Below, piece after piece: positions 34,500-44,849 of a stretch of DNA of 45,387 nucleotides. Source of the DNA: Saccoglossus kowalevskii (taxonomy: Eukaryota; Hemichordata; Enteropneusta; Harrimaniidae). The notes beneath the pieces are model-generated. The model ran no database searches, was not told where the DNA came from, and was given only the letters and a program-made list of their open reading frames with translations. Position 1 is the stretch's first letter; each line of letters starts with the position of its first letter. A program made the position numbers and the translations under genes. The stretch is taken from NCBI RefSeq assembly GCF_000003605.2, contig NW_003122912.1, positions 246,376-291,762 on the forward strand, read 5' to 3'.

Positions 34500-37400
34500 G
34501 TATATCTGAGTTTTATTTACTTAAACTGATTTGCCCTGAAACTAAGAGAGACTTTGCACATCTTCGTCAAATTTGTGCTGCAAAATTCATAAAAGTTAGT
34601 GAATAATCGTGGCTTGAACTAAGTATGTGTTGATTTGGCAACTCGTATTATCCATAACCGTGTTGTTATTCACTTCCTGATTCTACCGAGGCTATGATAT
34701 TAGTATTTCTAACATTTTATATTTCAAAATGGTAGCATAAATAATGAAGAAAATGTTATTTTGTCCAAAATAATTGTCTCTATTCTAAAATTGTTATTTT
34801 GTTTTGTCCTGCCATGGCATTGATCTACCGTCTAAAGGCATTGTTTTGAAGAGATATTGTTGTTGTGACTCACTGTCACTAGACAGCACATTTACTACAC
34901 AGGAAGACAACGAATGACATGTCATTTCAAATTTAAAGAAGTATTTATTAATCTTGTTAAAATATTCGCCAGCCCTTTTTAAGTTTATAAATTCGAGCCC
35001 ATTTAACTAAGGTTTTATGTTTCAAACATCCCAAAAAATAGGATTCAACATGTATTTTGGCAACACCATCAAGTCTGTTAAAATTGTTAAAAACTGAATG
35101 TGTCGTAAATATGCATAATTAATAAAAGCAATTTAGTACTGTTTGATAGATTGATATAAATGTTCCCTTCTGTTGTCTCACATTACTAACATCCACACTG
35201 ATGAAAACAATATGGTGGAACACACTTTCAAATTTGCTATGTCATGTCATATATATATACAGATGGTGCCTAGTAACTGTATTAGGCTGAGTATCATAGA
35301 ATGATATGTAATTGTGTTTCAAAAAAACAATTAATAATAATGGAGTTTTGTATTTTGTCTGATCAACATTCAGTTTTAGTTGTATGATTCCATTATTGGC
35401 AAGAGTGACCTCCAAATGTTTCTTCCAGAGTATCACTAATTATAAAACATAATAGAACATGCACATTCACTCAGGAAGATATCATTCAACATTTCTACGT
35501 GTGAAAAATATCAATGAGTGGCTCACAGATGCCATGTATTTTGTGTTGATTAATCTTGTTCAGTTCAAGAGGACTTTCTAATTTTAACCAATCTATCTCT
35601 CTTAGTATTTAAATATGTATTTATTTTTTATTGTAATAATTGAGAATGTAATTGCCAAAATATTTGTCATATTTAATTGTCCATGGGTTGTGTGGTGTAA
35701 CCTTTTCACACTATCGTAATCTGGATTTGAAATCTGCCCTTTCCTACTTCATAATATTTCTATATATTCTAAATATTCCCTATGTTGATAACCAAAATTC
35801 TAATTAAAAAAATAATTGCCTTTTCCCATACATAATGCCATATTAATTAGGTTCTTACCAGATTTGCCTTTTCTGTATACTGTGTGGAAAAATACAATTT
35901 AAAGCCGTCAGCTCTGAGGATTGAGCTGAAATTTGAAATTGAAATTTGTTAAAAACCTTGAAGATTATTAATATGTTCACCATTGTGTTTCTGTGCAAAT
36001 AAAGTAAGTGTGCAAAATCATGCCAGTGGTCAGTTTTAAATGACCATTATGGCCTGATTATCTTTTTACAATGTGCCTTATTTCATTACTTATAGATTTT
36101 CTACCAATGAAGTGTGATTCCTGCTCTAGGATATTCTGGTGAGTGGGTGAATTATGCATTCATACATGTATATAATATTATGAGGTGTATTGTGAAAATA
36201 CTTCAAGTAGCATTGGCATATTGAATGACTCAACTGCAATTACGAGACAATACACAATTATAAACTTATACTGTAATTGTGATCTCTGTTGAAGAAGACC
36301 ACATGTGAATACCTGTATGTCTATTCGCAATGTCCGTCACTATCATTAATGTGATAATTCTCAGCGTTTTTCAGTTTGTATGTTGAATGACTATAATTTA
36401 GTGTTACGGTTATGGTTCAGTGCATCACGATTTTCATGGTGGTTTACCCAATCATCCACATCTCGCAAACTTAAAATTAAACAATAATACAAATAACATT
36501 ATAGGCAGTCTGTTCATCTTTTATTCCTCCTTTTATACTGTCCATGATGAATGTGGAAACACCTTTCCAATGCCCGTTTGTGACAGAAAGATGTTTTGGT
36601 GTAGATAGATGAAATGAAAGCAGTTCACAGCATTCTCTGAGAAATATGATATATTCTAAACCAAAAGGACCTACAACATTCATTTAATGCCATGATGAAT
36701 GACATGGCTTTCACCAATCCCTTATTTACTAGTTTTCAGGTTTATACCCATCATATACCCGGTTGCTATTGTATTAGCAATTGTTTCTCATTCTAAATTG
36801 TCACTCTTGAACTGATTTATTTCAATTCCGTTTCAGTAAGGATCATATTACGTACTCATCACATAATTGTGAATCGTCATACAAGAAGGTAAGAGAAAAA
36901 CATCAGTTCATGTCCAAGGCTATGTAACTAGATGTACATTGTCTGAATGAATGGATTTAAATTCAAGCAGAAGCTGTATCTGCAACTGAATGACAACAAC
37001 CTAGTTTAGAAATCGAAGTACAGTTACAGTTACAGCAAGTCTCAGAAGTAGTGGGGCAGCCAATTTGCAAACTCACTAGCGAATTGGCTAACTGCTTTGG
37101 TATTGACGGTTGGCTTTTGAATCTCGCTGGCGCCGTCCTGTGGTCACGCCCACTCTGGGTTAATCTATATACCGCAAAAACTCCAAAATTTCGACCCCTC
37201 TAAAAATTCGGCCTCCTGATTATTTGCCGGGTTTCGGTATTTTATTTTCCTCCAAATTTTCGACTCCACTAAAATTTGCCGGCTCATTCTTATTCAAAAA
37301 TTGCGACCAGTTTTGGTTTTCCCCCAAACAAAAATAAAACGATGTGAGCGTCCAACCGGGACTTTCCCCGAATGCATGAATCTGGGTTCCTGATTGACTG

Positions 37401-40400
37401 AGAGATTTTTATTTTATTGGTAACGAAAGTATATTCTAAACGAATTTTCAAATAAAAACGAACACAACACACATCTTCTACATAGAAGCAAATGATCATG
37501 GTTGCAAAATCCGGTCATGCTGCGTTTCTGAATTGTTGATTATTACTCAGTAGTGATTATAATAATGTACACAAAATAAATTCGTTGAATTATTATGAAA
37601 TACAAATAAAAGTCAACTTAGTTTCATCGTAAGCGAATGATTCCGGTCTCGTATCCTCGGGGGCGGAGCTACCTCACGGATGTTCTACGTTGCTAAGACG
37701 CGCACCACTGTACCACGTATTTCTATGGGCTTTGTGCGCGCTGCTGTGGAACACCGGTGGAGCCGGTGAAAACTCGAGAAAACAACACAAACTCAACTTT
37801 GAAGTAATCCTGAACAACCAAATTCATATATGTTACACACGTAGGGCTAATCTTGTTACACTGTTCAGGGGACTCTCATCAACCATCGCAAAGTACCGTT
37901 TTCTGCGAGTTTTTAGTCTTTGTTTTCACCGCGAGGGTTGCCAGGCGGTAGAAAATGCCCGGATGTCCACCCCCGAGGATAAACGTTCGATGCTGTAGGA
38001 TATCCGCCATGTTCTCTTAGGTCAAATAGGTCAAATCGCTAATTAACCAATCAAAAAGCTGGATGATGCCAACGTGTTCAAATTACCATAGCTTATTTAA
38101 ATACGTTAATGTTAGTGAACGCAATGCGGAAGAGATTGATGTTGTAGTACAATCTTTTGGCTTGGATTTTGATGCGAAAACGGCATGATTTTTTTTTTAA
38201 ATCAAAAAATTAGTTGTTTTTAAAAAATAAACTGGGCATTTGAAGAATAATTTAACATGGTTTACTGTGATAACAGCTCCTTGTCGAAACGAAGCTTACC
38301 CGTTCACGTTAGTCATGATAAAAATCATACTCTTGAATAGACGTCAATGACTACGGTAAAACTTTAAACTCTAAAAACATGTCACATTTCCAACAAAAAT
38401 AATTTAAAACCGGTCGAAATTTTGGGGTTTTTACGGTAACAGTAGAAGCCGTCATGTTTTAGTTGGATGGCGATTTTGCTTTCAAATATACCAGGGAAAG
38501 TGTTCTATTTTCTTTGTGTAATGAGGTGTTTGTATACAAGGGATTATCCACGTAAAAACGAGGAATGAAGTCAAATTTTATTAGCGGTTGGTTTAATGTT
38601 ACCCCAACGAATCGTTTTAATGCGAAGATTTATTTTCTCCCTGATTTGTAGGCAACTTTCTCAACTTGTCTATTTAGTTTCAATCAGTGTTCAAGATGGC
38701 TACCTTCATATAGTAAATATCGGTGGATTAATTGAATTTATCATATTATCACTTGTACGCCAGCTGACTGTGGCTATTCTCAGGCTGATCAGGGAAACTA
38801 CTTTCACATTATCACGCCTCGCAAAGCAAATCATTCAGGGAATCCAAAAATGTACCAGAAATGTAAAAACATTCTATGTCTCCTAATGCAACTTGGACTC
38901 GCCCAGAGTGGATGCGACCACGAGTCGGTGCCAGCGAGATTTGAAAGCTAACTGTTTAGTCAAAACCCAAGCAGTTAGCCAATTCGCTAGCGAGTTTGCA
39001 AATTGGCTGCCCCAATACTTCTGAGACTTGCTGTAAACATAGGTTGTGTTAGACTGATATTATATTCAGAAGAATTTATTAAATTTGTGCTGGCATTGAT
39101 ATTTGGACTGTTCTAAAGAAAGACCAATCTAACTCAATAATCTTTACTCATTGTAGCATTTTATATCACTGTATATATATAGGATGTCCAGGTTCCAGTG
39201 TGTCCGCTGTGTAATAAACCAGTGCCTGTGAACAGAGGAGAACCACCTGATATCAAAGTATCTGAACATATAGATAGAGACTGCCAGTCAGATCCAGCTA
39301 AGAAGAAACGAAAAGCTTATGCTAATAGGTGTAATGTGAAAGGATGTAAACAGAAAGAGGTAAATTGAGTCACAAATTCAATCTCACAGATTTGAGCTTA
39401 TAAATTGTCTATATTCCAAAACGCTGTGATAAAATGCAGTTTGGATTGGAATAGTGGTAAATTATGATTCCGCTTTGTACATATTATTATAGATCTCTAG
39501 TCATATAGGGAATGAAACATACATGTAGGACCATGTTGTTATATACCCTATATATAAAACATGTTTTTGAAATGCAGTCCCTCACCCCCTTGGCTATTTT
39601 CACTGAGTTTTCGTCGCAGGAGCGATTCACATCCCAAATTTTGGTTCTCTTGGCGTCTCTAATAAATACCCTATCTAACCGCTGGACTGAATTAGCTATA
39701 TTATGAAAAATTCATAGAAGATTGGGCGAAAATCGGCCATTTTTGGCCTCAACGTTTTTTTGCTCGGAAACGCAAGGGCGATAAGACTCGATTTTCAAGA
39801 ACGCAGGTCACACGGATCGGACGGTTTCTATTGTTTTGAGTCTGTTGTGTATCTAGAAACATAACAACTTTGTTTTTTGGTGACTATAGAACTTGCTCTG
39901 TTCCAATGAAGGATTTTGATATGCAAATTGAACAATTTTACCGGTAATAGTTCCTTATTGTAACGTCTATATAAATAGTCCTCTACTCCCCAGAATTTGA
40001 CAATGGTACTAGCCCATTTCTGTTCAGCGCGTCTTTGATTGTAGCAATGTTTACGCCACTGTATGAAAACACGCACACTCGCGAATTTGACAATATTCGC
40101 TTGAGCGTTTTAGGATAGTGGGAATAGAAGCAAATAGATGGAAATGCCAGTTACGTCACTCATGAAGATTGATGATTCGATTGCTGGCCGGGATAGATGT
40201 ATTTGGTGTTCATTTCTATGCAATATGTCTACATCTGCGATTCTCAATTTCGATGTGTAAAATAATATTGCTGCTTTGGACGGCGACGGCTGACAGATTG
40301 TTTTGGTTCTGCGGCTCTCTTGGCATGGGCAACTGATTTTTAGATTTCTGTTTTATTAATATTCTGACGTTTACTTGGTCGTATTTTGTGTATACCACTC

Positions 40401-43400
40401 AGACACTGTCAACAAGTAAGTAAACGGGCCAGGACATAGTCAACATGGGGCTCTGAAGGCTCCGAAGATAGCGTCATCGTACATTAATGAACGAAATTTA
40501 CATTACAATCTCATGCTTCCAAACAATCCGATATTTATGCTGGATAACAAAGTATACAAGTACTATCTACGATATACTGCAAAATGGAAATAACATACCT
40601 ATTTAACTGTTGCTGATTTTTGTACAAGATTCCAAGAACACAAAACTGACAACAATCGACACACCAGTTAGAAAAAAGATACTGTGGAACTCATTGCAAA
40701 TGTAAATACAAAATAAATGTCAGTGAATACAATATTTATTAATTTGCAGCCTCCGTGGACAAGTTCACAGCCTCTAATATTGTTGTGAACTGAACTTTAA
40801 ATCTCATCAGGATTTCCACGTGAAGTTACACAAATAGAAAAAAAAGCAATATTAAGGAAAATTGTGCTTTTTGTCAAGGCTATATACTAAATTCTCTTAT
40901 TTTGGGGGTATTTTTGTGAGTGTACATGTATGCATTAAAATCATCAAAACCATAAATGTAATTATTATATTACAAATGTAAACAAAATTGTTGAATGATT
41001 TTGGATTTGTTGGGAAAGTAGCCGAAATGATGTGACATTGTCTAATTGGTGGTGTGAATTGCCAAGCCAGTTTATAAAATACCGGTAGTGAACACAAATT
41101 TTCGTAAATATTACTGACCACCAAAGACGCCCATCTTATTATTGTCTTATTACAATCAAAGTTTCATGACCTCATTTGGCACCAAATATGACCACACACA
41201 CACAATTCTTAGTACAGGATTTGATCAATAAGACACCTGGATACACTGTAACAATCTGAAGCACCTCACCTTTGTACTCCTCTAGGATAATGCCATTTTG
41301 CTGTATTAGAGTCCTCAGCGGATAGTGACTTGTGTACTTCAAAGACCATTATTTTATATCAGCATAATCGTGTAGCAAGGTGACTAATGTATTCAAACTA
41401 CGATGGTGTCCCTTTATAGTGCAATCCTATGGATTAAACAGCTTTCCCTTCAAAAAACAATTTGTGTTTACTGAAAAAAACTTGTTGTTCCCTTACAGCT
41501 CATACCGGTTATATGTGGCTCATGTCAGCTGAACTTCTGTTTAAAACATAGGCATACTACTGACCACAAATGTGAAGGCTTTCAGGGAAGGTGAGAATGA
41601 ATCACTTGATTATATCGTTGGGTGTGTGGTTATTTTCCTATTCCTATTCACAGAAACAAATCATGATGACTTCAGTTACTGTAGATTACTGTATTTTATC
41701 TTGGAATCTAGTTTGTCCACTATTCACTGAAAATGTAAAGTCAGTAAAAATAAAACCCAGTGAAATTATTTTTAAATCCATGTGAAGTACAGACCATAAC
41801 CCCTGTTTTCTGTTGAACATAAACAAATATGTTTGTTAATATTTAGTGTAACTGACTCAACAACCCCACTTTGGGATACTAAATCATAACATACTCACAT
41901 TCAGCAATAGTTTTTGCAGCTCAATAGTATCTGATATAATTGTTGTATGCTTGGTAATTTATAATGTAAAGTAAAGTTTACATCAATTTCAGCACAAGTT
42001 ATACTCTTCTTATAAGTCATTACGGTACCTCATAAAAATGGCATAGAGGGGTGAAAATAATATCATTCAAACCTACAACTGCGTTTGGTATTGTGATCAT
42101 TCACATTTAAAATACAATAAATCTTTCAAAAGAATGACATATCAAAACAATATCAAAGTTGTAAACTTATTGACTTCACGCAAACTCTTTATCACTATAG
42201 GGCGCTATTTGTAGGATCAGTGTTTTACTGAGATTCACAAATTAACATGTAAAATTTTACGTAGTGAGGCATAATGTAGTTGTAGTTGAAATGGCATGCT
42301 ACCAATTCAAAGTTCAGGCTGTAAATGATAAATCTGTTTTTGTTTCAAAACCTTAGGTTAAAGTCATAGTGTAGTGTAAACAATTCAAGTTTTAAGTCAC
42401 GTTCCTTTCATTGTTTCAAATAAGATGAAATGTTGTCATTGTTTAATTTTAATTTTTTTTGTTTCCTTTAGTGGTAGGGGAATTAGCAAAGCTGGGTAAG
42501 TGTTTTCTCATTTTTACTGTACACATTTATTATTTTTATCTTGAGTCTTTATTACTATTTTGAATTTATAGTAGAGTTTGAATTTATAGTGGAATTACAA
42601 GATGCATAAAATAGTAATAAAAATATTGCACCAATGTGTTTGGTATCAATACTAATTATGAACGATGTAATGCATTGTATGTTTTTATAATCTAAAGATT
42701 TTTTTCCCATTCATCAGTGCTGCTGCAACTCGAAGAGTTGGTGCTAGTGGTAGTAGCAGTGGTAGCAATCCACCTAGTAATACATATAATAAAGCAAAAT
42801 CAAAGCCTCAAGTAACTGCACTGAGCAACTATGGAAGGGACTTAGATAGGTAGGTACTCTACTTTACTATTAGACCTTTGGGGTTCTATCTGTATGTCCA
42901 TTCATTTGTATGTACGTCTGTAGCCAAAACTGGCTTTAGTCAATCCTCGGTATCTCAAATACAGCATGCTTGTTCGATTCGGCAGTAACCATGTGATCAT
43001 AGAACTCTACAGTACAAACCACATAATGCACAGTGTTTTATTCAGAATGGCAAAAGAAAATGCAGCGAACCGTCATTTTAACCATCATAGAAGTGTTGAG
43101 TATTTTTACCAAATAAAATTATAATGAATGCAGTTTTCAATGTCTTTTTGCTGTTAAATTTGTCATCTCTAATTAAACTTATGTTGTCTATGTTTACACG
43201 TCACTGGAACAAATCAACTCATCTTAATTTATGGAATATTGGTTGACCAATATATTAAATCTCAAAACCCTCAATTCTTACTACCCTCGTTTAACTGTGA
43301 ATCCAAAATGGTTACCATTTGGTCATATAAACTGTTATTTTTTCGGCAAAATGTTTTTTATTCAGCATCCTGCTTTATATATGTGTCAGTTAAGATATTA

Positions 43401-44849
43401 GCCCCATTTATTTTTCTTTCCACCTGCAGCATATTAACTTAATATACAACTTTTATTATGTCTTAATACTACGATGAGCCTTTTTTTTTAAACTGAGTAG
43501 AAATCAGTTATAATAAGATTAACATTTGCACTTAGGTGCTCAAATACTCACTCAATACAGCCTCTAACAAATTGATACCTGATGAAACACGCTCAGAAGA
43601 ACAATATTCAGTTATTCCATTGTGTTATGCAAATGTACACTATGTCAAACTTTTCCCGTAATGCAATGCACAAAACATGATGAAAATGTGCATGTTTGTA
43701 TTTGAGGTGCTGAGAATTCCCCCTGTTACTTTTAGAGAGAGTGTAAAACACTACAAATTTAAACCTGTGTTTGATCCAACTATACATCCTGTTGTTGGTT
43801 GGGTAATGAGAGAGCATGGAGTGTTTGGGTTCAGATAAACAGCGCCAGAGTATTGTGCAAAAGATTCATTCAAATACAACACACAGACAATGTCGTCGAC
43901 TTATTCTTCTAAAATTTTGGTAGATAAAAATACACTGTTTCTCTTTGTTCTTTTGGGGGGCAGTAGTTCATTGACCTTAAATTACAGCAAAGCAGTTTGT
44001 GATTATAAAATGCAAATTATTCTGTTGAATATTCTACTAGTACTGACATATTGTCATCAGTTGAATTCAGTGTTCTGGTTGTTATGCCAACAACATAGTT
44101 TTAACTTTGCATGACAAGTCTTTATATTTATTATCAACTTTTGTGTAGTGCATGAATGAATATACCAGGTACTGTAAAATACTTTATTTTCACTTGGAAT
44201 TAATTTTCCCTATTTTTACTGTGGGAATGATTTAGTGAAAATAAAATCCAGCGTATATACTTTTTTACCTATATTTTACATTCAACTAGTGAAAAATCAG
44301 TGAAAATAAATTCCAAACAAAACACCCCAAAGGTCTTTTCAGCGAAAAATTTATTCCAGCTAAAATTGAGTATTTGACAGTAATTGTCTGTGTATATGTT
44401 TCTTTTATTCCTTGTATGTCTAGTCATGTAACCTTAAAACAGGTCTATACATCTACCAAATATCACTATAACACACATCTACAAACCAGAGTGTATAAGA
44501 TTGACTGTCAGATTCCCTGAGATGATTAGGTGAAGAAGGGTGTACTGTATTAGAAGTGCATGTGCATACAATCTTTGTTAAAAGGTTAACATTAACAAAT
44601 CACAGTATGGATTTGGTGTTCTTTACCCACCAATACCAACATATTTAGTGTGTTTAGTGGAGAAAATGTATATACTTTGTGATTTGCCTCATTCTTAGCG
44701 TATAAAACGTGTTTCTGGTTTTGATGCCATAATACAATTTACAAATTAATATTTTTGTACTTTTATATTGCAGAGAGCGTAGAGAAAGAGAGCAACAAAG
44801 ACAAGTGCAACCCCAACCACAATCAGCATATTCATTACAAGCAGGCTTG
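34445..44849 (+). CDS. ZFAND2: ZFAND2 (AIRAP/AIRAPL), AN1-type zinc finger protein, 3' partial
   Basis: Cytosolic proteasome- and p97-linked stress adaptor in known animals. Eight exons join in frame to give 217 residues: 34445-34499, 36096-36138, 36837-36888, 39183-39359, 41499-41590, 42472-42495, 42718-42849 and 44774-44849. It starts with MEFPDLG, the family signature. AN1 finger 1 has ligands C10, C15, C25, C28, C33, H36, H42 and C44. A C57-x2-C60...H79-x4-C84 linker module follows. AN1 finger 2 has C100, C105, C115, C118, C123, H126, H132 and C134. Residues 140-217 are a Ser-rich, then Arg/Gln-rich linker ending LQAGL, just where vertebrate ZFAND2B enters its ubiquitin-interacting motifs. 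Those motifs, any CaaX box and the stop lie beyond the window. All introns are GT-AG, with phases 1, 2, 0, 0, 2, 2, 2 and 0. ZFAND2A and ZFAND2B cannot be separated without the C-terminus. The upstream HSE and TATA box imply stress induction. Confidence 0.95.
34500..36095 (+). other. ZFAND2 intron 1
   Basis: About 1.6 kb, AT-rich and strongly CpG-depleted beyond about 34690. No repeat or nested gene was recognised. The acceptor is TTACTTATAG. Confidence 0.85.
36096..36138 (+). CDS. ZFAND2: ZFAND2 exon 2
   Basis: A 43-nt exon (residues 19-32 plus two bases of Cys33) encoding DFLPMKCDSC, the central CxxC of AN1 finger 1. Flanked by TTATAG and GTGAGT. Confidence 0.94.
36139..36836 (+). other. 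ZFAND2 intron 2
   Basis: About 700 bp, AT-rich. No repeat was recognised. The acceptor is CCGTTTCAG. Confidence 0.85.
36837..36888 (+). CDS. ZFAND2: ZFAND2 exon 3
   Basis: Residues 33-50, completing AN1 finger 1 (KDH, then HNC). The donor is AAG|GTAAGA. Confidence 0.95.
37033..39033. mobile_element. 2.0-kb DNA transposon-like element with long terminal inverted repeats, in ZFAND2 intron 3
   Basis: The left arm (37033-37159) and right arm (38902-39033) are inverted copies about 130 bp long, both starting CAGCAAGTCTCAGAAGTA from the outside. A TA dinucleotide lies immediately outside each end (37031-37032 and 39034-39035), as in Tc1/mariner-type insertions. No transposase is recognised between the arms, so it appears non-autonomous. 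It encloses a second inverted-repeat pair and a CpG-rich core. Confidence 0.8.
37170..38438. mobile_element. Inner inverted-repeat unit nested in the intron 3 transposon
   Basis: A 27-bp arm at 37170-37196 (TACCGCAAAAACTCC...) matches the reverse complement of 38412-38438 (TACCGTAAAAACCCC...) at 25 of 27 positions. It sits asymmetrically inside the outer element, 10 bp from the left arm but over 460 bp from the right arm. A separate insertion is therefore likelier than an extension of the outer ends. It contains the CpG-rich stretch at about 37620-38020. Confidence 0.5.
39183..39359 (+). CDS. ZFAND2: ZFAND2 exon 4
   Basis: Residues 51-109: the DVQVPVCPLCNKPVP block, the EHIDRDC motif, a lysine-rich stretch (KKKRK) that may act as a basic localisation or binding patch, and the first two ligands of AN1 finger 2. 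The donor is GAG|GTAAAT. Confidence 0.97.
39360..41498 (+). other. ZFAND2 intron 4
   Basis: About 2.1 kb. The segment at about 39590-40480 is CpG-rich, unlike the rest of the gene, and includes the candidate SINE. The remainder is AT-rich and CpG-poor. The acceptor is CCCTTACAG. Confidence 0.8.
39596..39700 (-). mobile_element. Possible tRNA-derived SINE head
   Basis: On the minus strand, CAGTCCAGCGGTTAGAT (plus 39673-39689) resembles a Pol III A box. GTGAATCGCTC (plus 39620-39630) resembles a decayed B box about 45 nt downstream, which is tRNA-like spacing. The call rests on these two degenerate motifs; no second copy is present in the window. Confidence 0.35.
41499..41590 (+). CDS. ZFAND2: ZFAND2 exon 5
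   Basis: Residues 110-139 plus two bases, completing AN1 finger 2 (CGSC, FCLKH, HKC). The donor is AAG|GTGAGA. Confidence 0.96.
41591..42471 (+). other. ZFAND2 intron 5
   Basis: About 880 bp, AT-rich. No repeat was recognised. Confidence 0.8.
42472..42495 (+). CDS. ZFAND2: ZFAND2 exon 6, 24-nt microexon
   Basis: Encodes SGRGISKAG across its junctions. It is flanked by TTTCCTTTAG and GTAAGT and is phase 2 on both sides, so its inclusion or omission leaves the frame intact. Its position after AN1 finger 2 matches a Gly/Ser/Arg-rich linker in vertebrate ZFAND2B. Confidence 0.85.
42496..42717 (+). other. ZFAND2 intron 6
   Basis: A short intron of 222 bp with a strong acceptor (TTTTTCCCATTCATCAG). 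Confidence 0.85.
42718..42849 (+). CDS. ZFAND2: ZFAND2 exon 7
   Basis: Residues 148-191 of the low-complexity linker (GASGSSSGSNPPSN and onward). Phase 2 at both ends; the donor is AG|GTAGGT. Confidence 0.9.
42850..44773 (+). other. ZFAND2 intron 7
   Basis: About 1.9 kb, AT-rich and CpG-poor. It contains the MITE at 44170-44382; otherwise nothing was recognised. The acceptor is TTTATATTGCAG. Confidence 0.8.
44170..44382. mobile_element. 213-bp MITE in ZFAND2 intron 7
   Basis: The left end TACTGTAAAATACTTTATTTT pairs with the right end, whose reverse complement begins TACTGTCAAATACT. Similarity continues inward for about 40 bp (GGAAT.AATTTT and onward). No coding capacity. The terminal TA may be the target-site duplication. 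Confidence 0.75.
44774..44849 (+). CDS. ZFAND2: ZFAND2 exon 8 (last coding exon in the window)
   Basis: Residues 192-217: an Arg/Glu/Gln-rich stretch (RERREREQQRQ) followed by SAYSLQAGL. It ends in phase 0 at TTG|GTAAGT. In the family the next residues begin the ubiquitin-interacting motif, so the next exon should encode it. Confidence 0.92.

Larger units (their letters stand above)
36889..39182 (+). other. ZFAND2 intron 3, mostly transposon
   Basis: About 2.3 kb, of which 2.0 kb is an inverted-repeat element (37033-39033). The acceptor follows TATATATATAG, which is poor in pyrimidines for a 3' splice site. Confidence 0.85.

Noticed and set aside
34500-34606. Read-through of exon 1 frame for about 36 codons past the donor
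   Set aside because: The extension has no similarity to ZFAND2, whereas the splice to 36096 restores both frame and the AN1 finger; treated as intron.
37690-37998. Frame starting with a signal-peptide-like hydrophobic run
   Set aside because: Starts at TTG; the nearby ATG (37680) is in another frame with a stop soon after. Kept only as a remark on the CpG-rich transposon core.
19466-38013. AAGATGGCGGC-like (YY1-type) motifs at 19466, 28249 and, on minus, 38003
   Set aside because: About two ATGGCGG matches are expected by chance at this composition, and none is linked to a recognisable start of a gene.
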